Source of the DNA: Pseudomonadota bacterium
Lineage (GTDB): Bacteria; Pseudomonadota; Alphaproteobacteria; Rhizobiales; Xanthobacteraceae
Length of the DNA stretch: 33,915 bases
NCBI GenBank assembly: GCA_023434095.1
Contig: JAEYTJ010000236.1
Coordinates: forward strand, 1-33,915
Direction: 5' to 3'
Below the pieces are notes generated by a model. The model saw nothing but the letters and a program-made list of their open reading frames with translations, had not been told where the DNA came from and did no database searches. Within the stretch, counting starts at the first letter, position 1. Each line of letters starts with the position of its first letter. This document shows, piece after piece, positions 13,913-22,515 of this stretch. A program made the position numbers and the translations under genes.

Positions 13913-15636
13913 CAGGCGGCTCCCCGGTTCTTCTGGTTACGGTCGAGGATGTATTGCGACAGCAGCGTGCAGGCGGCGACGAGCACGACGGCGATGACGC
14001 CGAGCGCCGCGCCCGGCCCCCGGCCGGCGGCGGACTGCATGAAGACGTAGAGGCCATAGGCCAGCGGCGCGTCGGCGTTGGACTGCACCAGCATCAGCGT
14101 CGCCGAGAGCTCGACCGCCGCAGTGGCGAAGCTGGTGACGAAGCCGGCGAGGATGCCGCCGGTCATCAGCGGCACCACGATGCGCCGCACCGTGCGCGCC
14201 TTTGTGGCGCCGAGATTCTCCGCCGCCTCCTCCAGCGATTCGGAAATCTGCTGGAGCGCGGCGTAGCAGGCGCGCAGCGCATAGGGCAGGCGCCGGATGG
14301 CGAGCGCCAGCACGATGACGATCCATAGCGTCGCGAGCGGCGTGCCGTCCGGCGTGCGCACGTCGAAAAAGGTGCGCAGATAGCCGATGCCGAGCACGAC
14401 GCCGGGCACTGCCAGCGCCGCCATCGCCGCCCAGTCGAGCCATTGCCGCCCCACGAGCTTGGTGCGCAGCACGAGATAGGCGATGGCGGTGCCGAGCACG
14501 ACGTCGATGCCGCCGGCCAGCGTGGCGTAGATCAGCGTGTTCTTGATGTAGACCGAGCTCTCGCCGAACACGCGCCCGTAATGGGCGACGGTGAAGCCGT
14601 CGGGAAGCGGGCTGTAGGACCAGATGGTGGCGAAGGAGAGCAGCAGCAGGCCGATATGCGGCGCCAGCACCAGCAGCAGGATGAGGCCGACGACGCCATA
14701 GGCGACGGCGTTTTCCCAGCCGCGCATCTTGCGTCGGGCAAGCCCGCCGCCGCCCCGCTGGGTGGTCGCGTAGTCACGCCCCTTGAGCGCCAGCGCCGAG
14801 ATCCACATCGCCGCCACCGAGACGACGATCAGCACCACGGCGATGACATAGCCCATGGGATCGGCAATGCCGATGGAGGTGACGCGCAGATAGGCCTGCG
14901 GGGCCAGCATGTCCTTCACGTTCAGGAGCAGCGGCGTGGCCAGGTCGTCGAACACCTTCACGAACACCAGCGACGCGCCGGCAATGTAGCCGGGCATGGC
15001 GAGCGGCAGCACGATGCGCCGGAACAGCCGCATCCCGGACGAGCCGAGATTCTGCGCGGCCTCCTCCATCGCACGGTCGATGTTGCGCAGCGCGGCCGAC
15101 AGGTTGATCAGGATGAAGGGGAAATAGTGGATGGCCTGGACGAAGATGACGCCGTTCAAGCCCTCCATGAAGGGAATGCGGATGCCGAACCAGTCCATCA
15201 TCAGCAGGTTGACCGTGCCGTTCCGGCCGAACAGCAGCTGCATCGACACGGCACCGACGAAGGGCGGCATGATCAGCGGCAGGAAGCCGAGCGTCTGCAC
15301 GATCACCGCGCCGCGGAAGTCGAAGCGGGTGGTGATGTAGGCGAGCGGCAGGGCGAAGATCGACGCCAGCAGAACGGTCGCCGCCGACACGTAGAACGAG
15401 TTCCAGAACGAACGCAGGAACAGGTCGGTGCGGAAGAAGTCGGCGAAGTTCACCAGTGTGAAGGCGCCGGTGCCCTTCTCGGTGAAGGCGACATAGATCA
15501 CCGACGCCACGGGAACGATGAGGAAGGCGAGCAGGAACGCGCCGATGCCGAGCGCGAGGGCGATCTGGCCCGGCGTGCCGGGCAGGCGCCAGCGCCGCGC
15601 GGGTGTGCGGGCAGCCCCGGGGAGGGCGAGCGACAT
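13912..15636 (-). CDS. ABC transporter permease, fused two-domain FbpB/AfuB-like
   Basis: 574 residues containing two permease domains in one chain, each with about six membrane segments and its own EAA loop: EEAAQNLGSSGMRLF (about residues 205-220) and EEAAENLGATKARTV (about 485-500). Such fused permeases are the rule in the FbpB/AfuB group and explain why this operon has one permease gene while the other Pot-like systems in the window have two. Start at 15636 is an ATG just before the basic N-terminal segment. It lies 84 bp downstream of the binding-protein gene, with a stem-loop between. Confidence 0.93.
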   Translation of the reverse strand: MSLALPGAARTPARRWRLPGTPGQIALALGIGAFLLAFLIVPVASVIYVAFTEKGTGAFTLVNFADFFRTDLFLRSFWNSFYVSAATVLLASIFALPLAYITTRFDFRGAVIVQTLGFLPLIMPPFVGAVSMQLLFGRNGTVNLLMMDWFGIRIPFMEGLNGVIFVQAIHYFPFILINLSAALRNIDRAMEEAAQNLGSSGMRLFRRIVLPLAMPGYIAGASLVFVKVFDDLATPLLLNVKDMLAPQAYLRVTSIGIADPMGYVIAVVLIVVSVAAMWISALALKGRDYATTQRGGGGLARRKMRGWENAVAYGVVGLILLLVLAPHIGLLLLSFATIWSYSPLPDGFTVAHYGRVFGESSVYIKNTLIYATLAGGIDVVLGTAIAYLVLRTKLVGRQWLDWAAMAALAVPGVVLGIGYLRTFFDVRTPDGTPLATLWIVIVLALAIRRLPYALRACYAALQQISESLEEAAENLGATKARTVRRIVVPLMTGGILAGFVTSFATAAVELSATLMLVQSNADAPLAYGLYVFMQSAAGRGPGAALGVIAVVLVAACTLLSQYILDRNQKNRGAA

Positions 15637-15675
15637 GGACTGCGCTCCAATCTGTGCGGAATGATGATGCGAGGT

Positions 15676-15706
15676 GGGGGCGCAGCCTCGCGGCGGCCAC
15701 GCCCCC
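15676..15706 (-). other. stem-loop between binding-protein and permease genes
   Basis: GGGGGCG (15676-15682) pairs with CGCCCCC (15700-15706) around a 17-nt loop that can itself form a 3-bp stem. It follows the binding-protein stop at 15721 on the minus strand and lacks a T-run. It resembles the other stem-loops after binding-protein genes in this window (8774-8800, 28119-28146) and probably stabilises the binding-protein message. Confidence 0.45.
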
Positions 15707-15720
15707 GGCGTCGGTGGAGG

Positions 15721-17040
15721 TCAGTTGGCGAGCTTCGCCGCCTCGTCCACCTTCGCCTTGGCCTTGGCGTAGTGCTCCTTGGCGAAGCTGGCCCACTTCT
15801 GCTCAAGCTCGGCCTGGCGGGCGCCCTTCTCCTTGGAACCCGAGAAGGCGCCGCGGATCGCCTCGCTCGACGCATCCGTCTCCGAGACCGGCATGGCGGC
15901 GATCAGGTCGCGCGCCTCCTTCAGCAGGGCGCGGGCCTGCGGGTTGTCCTTCCCGGCGAGCTTGCCCTCGACCTCGTGGATCGACTTGGTCACGCCCTTG
16001 AGGTTGTCGAGCTGGAAGGAGATGAGCTGGTCGAACAGCGTGTCGACGACGTCGGTGCGCGCACCGGACTTCTCGACGTCGAACATCGTCATGGAGGCGA
16101 AGCGCGGGTCGGTGAACGGGTTCGGATAGCCTTCCGGCGCCTTGGCGTAGACCGCCGGGTTGACCGGCAGGCGACGGATCGCCGGCTCGAGCAGCACTTC
16201 CTGTCCGGCGGGCGAGAGCAGGAAGTCGACGAAGGCCTGCGCGTTCTCGGTGTTCGGCGCGTTGGCGACGATGCCGACATTGGCCGGCACGACGGTGGTC
16301 ACGGTCGGGTAGACGAACTTGACCGGGAAGCCCGATCCCTGCGCCGAGAAGGCGAAGAAGTCGATGACGATGCCGTAGCCGACCTGACCGGAATTGACCG
16401 CCTCCGGCACGCCGAAGGAACGCTCGGTGATGGTCTGGAAATTGCCGGCCATGTTCTTGATGGTGGCCCAGCCCTTGTCCCAGCCTTCACCCTGCAGGAT
16501 GGTCTCGATGGTCAGGTGCGTGGTGCCGGAGCGCGCCGGCGAGGCGATCGCGACATGGTCGTAATAGGGCGCGGTGGCGAGATCGCTCCACTCCTTCGGC
16601 TCCGGCAGGTCGTTGGCCTGCTGGTAGCGGGTGTTCCACATGATGCCGTAGCCGGAAGCGGCGAAGCCGAAATAGTAGCCGTCCGGATCGTTGATCGGGT
16701 AGGCGCCGATCTTGGCCGGGATGCCCTCGGCCTTCGGCGTGTACTTCTGCAGCAGGCCCTTGCCCTTCAGCACCTCGAACGCGTCGGGCGCGGACGCCCA
16801 GAACAGGTCGACCTGCGGATTGGATTTGGTCTCGTCGAGATATTTCACGCCCGCATTGGTGTTGCGGTTCTGGACGTCGAGCGTGATGCCCGGCTTGGCC
16901 TTCTCGAACGCGGCCTTGATTGGGTCGGTGACGTCCTTTGAAAAGGAGGTGACGACCGTCACCTTGCCCTGGGCGAAGGCGCCCGTGGCAGCGAACGAGG
17001 CGAGCGCAAGGGTGGCCGCGAAGGCGGCAGAGCGGATCAT
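15721..17040 (-). CDS. ABC substrate-binding protein, PgtC/AfuA-like, of the sigma-54 importer
   Basis: 439 residues with a Sec signal peptide (MIRSAAFAATLALASFAATG, cleavage after AFA or FAQ). The mature domain begins KVTVVTSFSKDV and contains DLFWASAPDAFE and SPARSGTTHL, both also present in the sensory binding protein at 20518-21894; the two are clear paralogues. Beyond about residue 340 there is an Ala/Glu/Lys-rich helical extension not typical of short AfuA/FbpA proteins but shared in form with the paralogue. The ATG at 17040 is chosen over one 6 bp upstream because GGAGGAA is 8 nt before it and only 2 nt before the other. It is expressed from the sigma-54 promoter at 17097-17111. Confidence 0.93.
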   Translation of the reverse strand: MIRSAAFAATLALASFAATGAFAQGKVTVVTSFSKDVTDPIKAAFEKAKPGITLDVQNRNTNAGVKYLDETKSNPQVDLFWASAPDAFEVLKGKGLLQKYTPKAEGIPAKIGAYPINDPDGYYFGFAASGYGIMWNTRYQQANDLPEPKEWSDLATAPYYDHVAIASPARSGTTHLTIETILQGEGWDKGWATIKNMAGNFQTITERSFGVPEAVNSGQVGYGIVIDFFAFSAQGSGFPVKFVYPTVTTVVPANVGIVANAPNTENAQAFVDFLLSPAGQEVLLEPAIRRLPVNPAVYAKAPEGYPNPFTDPRFASMTMFDVEKSGARTDVVDTLFDQLISFQLDNLKGVTKSIHEVEGKLAGKDNPQARALLKEARDLIAAMPVSETDASSEAIRGAFSGSKEKGARQAELEQKWASFAKEHYAKAKAKVDEAAKLAN

Positions 17041-17096
17041 GGGCATTTCCTCCACAAAGGGTTCTTGGCGGCCGTGAGGCTGCTGCGCCCTGTTTG

Positions 17097-17111
17097 GCAA
17101 TGCCCGTGCCA
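17097..17111 (-). promoter_or_regulatory. sigma-54 promoter of the module 3 importer
   Basis: The minus strand reads TGGCACG-GGCA-TTGC, a full match to TGGCACG-N4-TTGC. The -12 element ends 57 nt before the binding-protein ATG. The response regulator gene that ends 127 bp further upstream encodes a GAFTGA-containing sigma-54 activator, which makes promoter and activator a natural pair. Confidence 0.9.
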
Positions 17112-17185
17112 GAGCCGGAATGTCAGAAAATTACTTGAAAATTCAATTGGATGGCGGATGGACGCGACGGCGACGTCCCACGGGA

Positions 17186-17239
17186 ATGGGTTTCTTCGGT
17201 AACGTCGGCCCCGGCTGGATGGGTCAGGACGGTAACATC
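17186..17239. promoter_or_regulatory. two direct repeats, candidate enhancer (UAS) for the response regulator
   Basis: ATGGGT-N5-CGGTAAC-R-TC occurs at 17186-17206 and 17219-17239. The two copies share 15 of 21 bases, in two blocks, and start exactly 33 bp apart (about three helical turns, same DNA face). They lie about 75-130 bp upstream of the sigma-54 -24 element, and the distal copy overlaps the stop codon of the response regulator gene. Read toward the promoter, each copy contains GTTACC followed by ACCCAT. Confidence 0.6.
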
Positions 17240-18581
17240 AATCCTCGATCCCGGCCCGCTCCAGCCCGTGCTTGCGGATCTTGAGGTACAGCGTCTTGCG
17301 CGAGACACCGAGAGCGTCCGCGCTCTGCCCGACTTTGCCGCCATGGCGTGCCAGCGCGGCGAGGATCGCCTGCCGCTCGGCGGCATCGACGGCCGCATCC
17401 AGCGGCGCCACGGGCGCATCCGCCGCCATGTCGGGCAGGTCGTCGAGGCCGAGCACGAAGCGTTCGGCCTCGTTGCGCAGTTCGCGCACATTTCCCGGCC
17501 AGGGTCGCTCCATCAGCGTCGCCAGCAGCGCGGCCGAGGGGGCCTTGGGCTCAGTGCCGTGCCGCGCGGCAAGCTTCGCCAGGAAGTGGCGGAACAGCAT
17601 CGGCACGTCCTCGCGCCGGTCGCGCAGCGGCGGCAGGCGCACCGTCACCGTGTTGAGGCGGTAGACGAGATCCTCGCGGAAGCGGCCCTCCCGCGCCAGC
17701 GCCACCAGATCGACCTTGGTCGCCGCCACCACCCGTATGTCGACGGGAATCTCGACATTGGAACCGAGCCGTTCGACGGAGCGCTCCTGCAGCGCGCGCA
17801 GCAGCCGCGTCTGCGCGCCGAGCGGCATGGATTCGATCTCATCGAGGAACAGGGTGCCGCGGCTGGCATGCTCGATCTTGCCGATCCGCCGCTCGCGGGC
17901 GCCGGTGAAGGCCCCCGCCTCATGGCCGAACAGTTCGCTCTCGATCATGTTCTCCGGCAGCGCCGCGCAGTTGACCGCGACGAAGCGTGCGCCGCGCCGC
18001 CGGCCGAAATCGTGCAGCGCGCGGGCGGCAAGCTCCTTGCCGGTGCCGGTCTCGCCAAACAGCAGCACGTCGGTGGGGGCGTCAGCCAGCACCGACAGCG
18101 TGCGGCGCACCCGCTGCATCGCCTCCGAACGCCCGATCAGCCGCCCGGCCCAGGCATCGGCCGGCTCGGCGGGCCGGCGCAGCGCGCGGTTCTCCAGCAC
18201 GAGCCGGCGATGCTGCACGGCGCGGCGCACCGTCTCCACCAGCAGCACCGGATCGGCCGGCTTCTCGACGAAATCCCAGGCGCCGCCGCGCATCGCCTCC
18301 AGCGCCATCGGCACGTCGCCATGGCCGGTGACGAGCACGACCGGGATGTCGCGATCCACCGTCGCCACCGCCTTCAGCAGGGCCAGCCCGTCCATGCCGG
18401 GCATGCGCACATCGCTCACCACCACGCCGGCGAAGTCGGGCGTCACCTGCCGCAGGGCCTCGCCCGCCGACGAGAACGCCGCGGTCTCCACGCCGTCGAG
18501 GCACAGGGTCTGCGCATAAGCGAAGCGCACCTCGTCGTCGTCGTCGACCAGCAGGACATCGTTTGAAGGAGAGGAATTCAT
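17238..18581 (-). CDS. sigma-54-dependent response regulator, PgtA/DctD-like
   Basis: 447 residues in the NtrC-family order. The receiver domain (about 8-122) has phospho-acceptor Asp57 in SDVRMPGMDG, Thr85 and Lys107. The AAA+ domain (about 145-380) has Walker A GETGTGKE and the sigma-54 contact loop GAFTGA. The Fis-type helix-turn-helix at the end contains LGVSRKTLYLKIRKHGL. It activates sigma-54 promoters after phosphorylation by the kinase encoded just upstream, whose stop overlaps its ATG by 4 bp. The likely target is the adjacent importer promoter at 17097-17111. PgtA of the Salmonella phosphoglycerate system has the same order of partners; the assignment to that type rests on the PgtB- and PgtC-like neighbours. 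Confidence 0.93.
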   Translation of the reverse strand: MNSSPSNDVLLVDDDDEVRFAYAQTLCLDGVETAAFSSAGEALRQVTPDFAGVVVSDVRMPGMDGLALLKAVATVDRDIPVVLVTGHGDVPMALEAMRGGAWDFVEKPADPVLLVETVRRAVQHRRLVLENRALRRPAEPADAWAGRLIGRSEAMQRVRRTLSVLADAPTDVLLFGETGTGKELAARALHDFGRRRGARFVAVNCAALPENMIESELFGHEAGAFTGARERRIGKIEHASRGTLFLDEIESMPLGAQTRLLRALQERSVERLGSNVEIPVDIRVVAATKVDLVALAREGRFREDLVYRLNTVTVRLPPLRDRREDVPMLFRHFLAKLAARHGTEPKAPSAALLATLMERPWPGNVRELRNEAERFVLGLDDLPDMAADAPVAPLDAAVDAAERQAILAALARHGGKVGQSADALGVSRKTLYLKIRKHGLERAGIED

Positions 18582-20521
18582 GCGGCCTCGCGCAGCTCGA
18601 TAGCGAAGGTGCTGCCTTCCGGCGAGCTTTCCACCAGGATAAGCCGTCCGCCGAAATCGCGCACGATGTTGAAGGACAGCGACAGGCCGAGGCCGAGCCC
18701 CTGCCCGGGCGGCTTGCTGGTAATGAACGGATCGAACATCTGCGTGCGCATTGCTTCGCCGACGCCGGTCCCCGTATCGCGCACATAGACGCGCACATGC
18801 AGCCCCTCGCGCCGGGTGACGATGGCGAGGCGGCGCTCGCGGCCGCCGTCCAGCGCGTCGAGGGCGTTGGAAATCAGATTGACCAGCACCTGTTCCAGCC
18901 TCACCTCCTCGGCCAGCACCTTCAGATCCGGCGCGATGTCGAGCGCGACGACGACGGCCTCTTCCCCGATGCGGCGGGCGAAGAGGGATAGCGCGCCTTC
19001 CACCGCCGCGCCGAGGTCGACCGGGCCGATGGCCGGCGCGGGACGGCGGGCGAAACGCTTGAGATGGCTGATGCTCTGGGCCATGCGCGCGGTCAGCGCC
19101 TCGATGCGCGCCAGGCTCTCCCGTGCCTCTTCCGGACGCGAGCGCGACAGCAGCACGCTCGCATTATGGGCGTGCGAGCGTATGGCGGCGAGCGGCTGGT
19201 TCATCTCGTGCCCGATACCGGCCGCCATCTGGCCGAGCGCGGCGAGCTTGGCCGCCTGCACCAGCTCGTCACGGGTCTGGCGGAACACGGCGAGGGCGTG
19301 AGAGAGGCGGTCGAGTTCGTCGCCTCCGGTGCGCGCCGGGGGAAGGGCGAGATCCACGGGCCCGCCATCGGCGATGGCGGCTGCGGCCACGGTGAGCCGC
19401 TCCAGCCGGGCGATCAGGCTGCGGCGGACGTAGAACCAGCCGACCAGAACCGCGACGAGCAGCGACAGAAAGGCGATGGTGAGGAGAAGGCCGCGGCCGA
19501 TCTCGATCGCCTCCGCCGCCCGCGCCGCCGCGTCGCGCGCTTCGCCCTCGATGCCGCGGGCGACCCCGGCAATGGCGCGCCCCACCTCGCCGACGATGTC
19601 GCGGTTCTCCGCCAACAGGCGCTGGCCGTCCTCGGCGGCGGCGATTTCGGCGGCGCGCAGGCCGGGCAGGCCGTTCTCGATGCCGGAGAGGGCGACGAGC
19701 CGCTCGACGATCTGGCGCACGGTGATGCTGTCCGGCCAGATTTCCAGTCGCTTCCCCTCGACGGCGAGCTCGTCGGCCGCCTCGCCGAGGAAATGGCTGG
19801 TCTGCCTCAGATCTTCGACCGCGCGCACGGTGGCGACCCGGCCCAATATGCCGACGGCGAGGTGCGCCCGCGCCGTGAGCCCCAGAATGGCCTCGGTCTT
19901 GGCGTTCTCGTCGCGCAGCACCCTCTGCGCATCCGCCGCGGCGCCGGGCTCGCCGACCTGTTCGAGCGCAGCCTGGATGTTGAAGCGGGCGTCGTCCACC
20001 AGCGGCTCGACCTCGTCCACAAGGTCGGCCTGCAGCCAGCGAAGCTCCTCGACGATGGTGCGGGTACGCCCCTCGATGTCGAAGCGCTTCGTCGCGGCGC
20101 GGTCCACCGCGTCGAGATTGGCGGTGAGCGACACGGCCTGGCGTCGCAGCGCACCAAAGCCGGTCGCCGCGCCGACCGCAGGGGCGGTGTCGAGCAGGCC
20201 GCGCAGATCGTCCAGCCGGGCCCGGGCGCGGGCCATGGCGCTCCCATGCGCCTCGCGCCGCTCGGCGGTAGCGAGCTCGGTGGCGGCGGCGGTGAGACGA
20301 CCCCCGGCCTCGGACAGGCGCGCGGCGAAGACGAGAGCGGGCACATGGCCGCGCGCAATCGATTCCAGCTCGGCACTGAGCCGCGCATAGGAAAGCCAGC
20401 CGACGATGCAGGCGCCGACCGCCAGCGCCCCGACGCCGATGAAGGCGGTCAGCAGCCGCCCGCCGATCCCCAGAAGCAGGGGTCGCGGACCATCCGTCGG
20501 CAGCGTTTCCGGCGCGCTCAT
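18578..20521 (-). CDS. membrane sensor histidine kinase, PgtB/DctB-like
   Basis: 647 residues. Membrane segment 1 at about 15-43, a roughly 300-residue mainly helical periplasmic region rich in Ala, Glu and Arg, membrane segment 2 at about 344-365, a HAMP-like linker, then the dimerisation/phosphoacceptor domain with His438 in GIGHEMNQPLAAI, and the ATPase domain with NLISNALDAL, DTGTGVG and GLGLGLSLS. The true start is the ATG at 20521, which overlaps the stop of the binding-protein gene (ATGA); the longer upstream frame is shadow. Helical periplasmic domains of this kind are suited to reading a separate binding protein rather than a free ligand, which agrees with the neighbour. Confidence 0.92.
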   Translation of the reverse strand: MSAPETLPTDGPRPLLLGIGGRLLTAFIGVGALAVGACIVGWLSYARLSAELESIARGHVPALVFAARLSEAGGRLTAAATELATAERREAHGSAMARARARLDDLRGLLDTAPAVGAATGFGALRRQAVSLTANLDAVDRAATKRFDIEGRTRTIVEELRWLQADLVDEVEPLVDDARFNIQAALEQVGEPGAAADAQRVLRDENAKTEAILGLTARAHLAVGILGRVATVRAVEDLRQTSHFLGEAADELAVEGKRLEIWPDSITVRQIVERLVALSGIENGLPGLRAAEIAAAEDGQRLLAENRDIVGEVGRAIAGVARGIEGEARDAAARAAEAIEIGRGLLLTIAFLSLLVAVLVGWFYVRRSLIARLERLTVAAAAIADGGPVDLALPPARTGGDELDRLSHALAVFRQTRDELVQAAKLAALGQMAAGIGHEMNQPLAAIRSHAHNASVLLSRSRPEEARESLARIEALTARMAQSISHLKRFARRPAPAIGPVDLGAAVEGALSLFARRIGEEAVVVALDIAPDLKVLAEEVRLEQVLVNLISNALDALDGGRERRLAIVTRREGLHVRVYVRDTGTGVGEAMRTQMFDPFITSKPPGQGLGLGLSLSFNIVRDFGGRLILVESSPEGSTFAIELREAA

Positions 20522-21894
20522 CGCGCCGCAGTCCCGGTGTCGCCCTCGGGCAGGCGACCGAGCCCCGCCAGCCGGGCGCGCGCACTCGCCGCCGCCGCCC
20601 TGGCCGCGGCGAGATTGTCGCCCGTCCAGTCGCGCAGCCGCGCCATTAGCTTCGCTTGCGGCGCCGGCGGCTGTAGGCCGCGCGGCACCCGCGCAAGCCG
20701 CGTCTCCTCGATGAGGCGGGCCGCCTCGGCCTCCGTGAAGGGAACGGCACCGAGCAGTTCGCGCGCCTGCGTCGCCGCCTTTGCGGCCGCCTCGTCCGGC
20801 GCCTGCGCCAGACTTGCCTCCACTTCGTTCACCGTCCGCCAGATGGCGGCAGCGTCGGCGAGACGGAGGGTGACGAGTTCGTCGAACATCAGGTTGATCA
20901 GCTCGTAGCGCCCGGCGGAGCGGCCGGCGTCGAAGCGTCCGCCATCGGCGTCCTGGGCCGTCTGGAACGGGTTCGGTCCCTCGCCGCGCCCCTCGGCATG
21001 GAATTCCGGCCGAATCGGTTGGCGCCCGACCGCCGGATCGAGCAGCAGCCGCTGGCCGGCCACCGACAGCAGGAAATCGACGAAGGCGTCCGCCGCCTCG
21101 TGGTTTTGCGCCCGCCGCAGCAGCCCGATGCTGGCGGGAGCCAGGATCTCCGGGTCGGGAACGGTGAACCGCACCGGGCCGGCATCGAGGCCCGTGGGCT
21201 GGGCGAGGAAATCGATGGTGATGCCGATGCCGAAGCGCCCGCGCGCCACGCCGGCCGAGACGCCGAAGCTGCGGGCGGTGACGGTGGCGAGATTGCCGCC
21301 GATCTGTCGCCAGGTCCGCCAGCCTTGTTCCCACCCCTCCGCCTGCAGCAGCGCCTCGACCACCAGATGCGTCGTGCCCGAGCGCGAGGGCGAGGAAATG
21401 CCGACATGACCGGCATAGACCGGTGCCGTCAGGTCCCGCCACCCCCGTGGCACCGGCAGCCGGAAGCGCTCCAGATAGGCGTCATTCCAAGCGAGCCCGT
21501 AGGCCGAGAGCGCAAAGCCGAGATAATGGCCGTCGGGATCGTCGACCGGATAGCCGGCGACGGTGGCGGGCGCGCCGGTGGCGCGCGGGGCAAGCGGCGC
21601 CAGTTGCCCCTCCAGTTTCAGGAGCTCGAAGGCGTCGGGCGCCGACGCCCAGAACAGGTCCGCGTCGAGCCGGTCGCCGCCGGCGAGCTGGGCGACGGCC
21701 GCGGTCGTCTTGCGCTGGATGAACTCCACCTGGATGTCGGGATGCGCCGTGTGGAAGGCCCGGCGATAGACATCGATCATGGAGGGCGGGAACGAGGTGA
21801 CGACCCGCAACGGTCGCGCCTCGCAGGTCGAGACGCCCCAGGCGCCGACGAGCGCGAGGACCAGCAATCCGTACCTGACGATGTTTCCAGTCAC
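20518..21894 (-). CDS. periplasmic binding protein with probable sensory role, PgtC-like
   Basis: 458 residues from the GTG at 21894, chosen because GGAG lies 7 nt before it; a TTG 15 bp upstream has no ribosome-binding site. A signal peptide (residues about 1-28, likely cut after CEA) precedes a family 1 binding protein starting PLRVVTSFPPS. DLFWASAPDAFE and SPSRSGTTHL are shared with the importer's binding protein (15721-17040). The C-terminal 90-100 residues form an Ala/Arg-rich helical extension. It is the first gene of the operon with the kinase and response regulator and has no permease or ATPase of its own, so it most likely presents ligand to the kinase, as PgtC is thought to do in Salmonella. 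Confidence 0.88.
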   Translation of the reverse strand: MTGNIVRYGLLVLALVGAWGVSTCEARPLRVVTSFPPSMIDVYRRAFHTAHPDIQVEFIQRKTTAAVAQLAGGDRLDADLFWASAPDAFELLKLEGQLAPLAPRATGAPATVAGYPVDDPDGHYLGFALSAYGLAWNDAYLERFRLPVPRGWRDLTAPVYAGHVGISSPSRSGTTHLVVEALLQAEGWEQGWRTWRQIGGNLATVTARSFGVSAGVARGRFGIGITIDFLAQPTGLDAGPVRFTVPDPEILAPASIGLLRRAQNHEAADAFVDFLLSVAGQRLLLDPAVGRQPIRPEFHAEGRGEGPNPFQTAQDADGGRFDAGRSAGRYELINLMFDELVTLRLADAAAIWRTVNEVEASLAQAPDEAAAKAATQARELLGAVPFTEAEAARLIEETRLARVPRGLQPPAPQAKLMARLRDWTGDNLAAARAAAASARARLAGLGRLPEGDTGTAAR

Positions 21895-22010
21895 GCTTCC
21901 GCTCCGCAAATCGCGCGCAGCATAATGCCCGCACGATCCGCTTCGCCAGCGCGGGGACGGAGAGCCTCGCCAATGACCGCTCTGGCGGGCGGGCCTCGCG
22001 CAGGACGGAA

Positions 22011-22484
22011 TCAGGCGAGGAAGTTCCGCTCGCCGAGCTCGGCAAAGGCCTTGCGGGCCTCGGCCTGGATCGCGGCCGCCAGCCAGTAGGCGAGCATCTC
22101 GTCATGCCGCGGCTCCAGGCCGGCGCAGGCCACGACCACCCCGTTGACCACCGCGCTTCCCCAATAGGGCGTATCGCCCGCCTGCAGATATTGCGGCGCC
22201 AGATCGGCCGTCGGCCGGCCCGTGCGCGAGGAAATCTGCGCCTTGCTCAGCGCGATCTCCGCATTGGGATAGGGCGAGCCCGAGAGATCGCCGATCGACG
22301 TGACGAGGTAGCACAGCTCCCGGAAGTCGCCGGCGTGGCCGGCCGGGACCAGCTCCCGCGCGGGTGCGACCACGATCGCCACGCCAGCGCGATCCGGCGC
22401 CAGACGGGCCATGGCCTCGGCCAGCATCGGGCGGACGAGCTCGAAGGTCCGTTCGACCAGGGTGACGTCGATTATCGCTGCCAT
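22011..22484 (-). CDS. small protein resembling the GlcG/HbpS family
   Basis: 157 residues, no signal peptide. The pattern EIALSKAQISSRTGRP followed by WGSAVVNGVVVACAGL and DEMLAYWLAAAI resembles the GlcG/HbpS (heme-degrading-like) fold in order and spacing, although the usual central glycine-rich run is weak. Function in that family is poorly defined; members often accompany oxidative catabolic genes. The ATG at 22484 follows AAGGAAAG by 6 nt; the longer open frame upstream overlaps the GGT-family gene and is rejected. Last gene of module 4, 31 bp after the GGT-family gene. I am moderately sure of the family and unsure of the role. Confidence 0.55.
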   Translation of the reverse strand: MAAIIDVTLVERTFELVRPMLAEAMARLAPDRAGVAIVVAPARELVPAGHAGDFRELCYLVTSIGDLSGSPYPNAEIALSKAQISSRTGRPTADLAPQYLQAGDTPYWGSAVVNGVVVACAGLEPRHDEMLAYWLAAAIQAEARKAFAELGERNFLA

Positions 22485-22515
22485 CGGCTCTTTCCTTGTC
22501 CTGCGCGCGGGGCGC

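Noticed and set aside
14443..16941. 832-codon open frame on the plus strand
   Set aside because: It runs opposite to well-supported permease and binding-protein genes and is rich in His, Arg, Gly and Asp, as expected for antisense frames in GC-rich DNA.
21906..21920. CTGCGCG-CGAT-TTGC on the minus strand before the sensory operon
   Set aside because: It lacks the essential GG of the -24 element and lies too close to the start codon.
21960..22010. Terminator between the GlcG-like gene and the sensory operon
   Set aside because: Only a 5-bp stem with a 10-nt loop and a direct (not inverted) GCCTCGC repeat are present, with no T-run.
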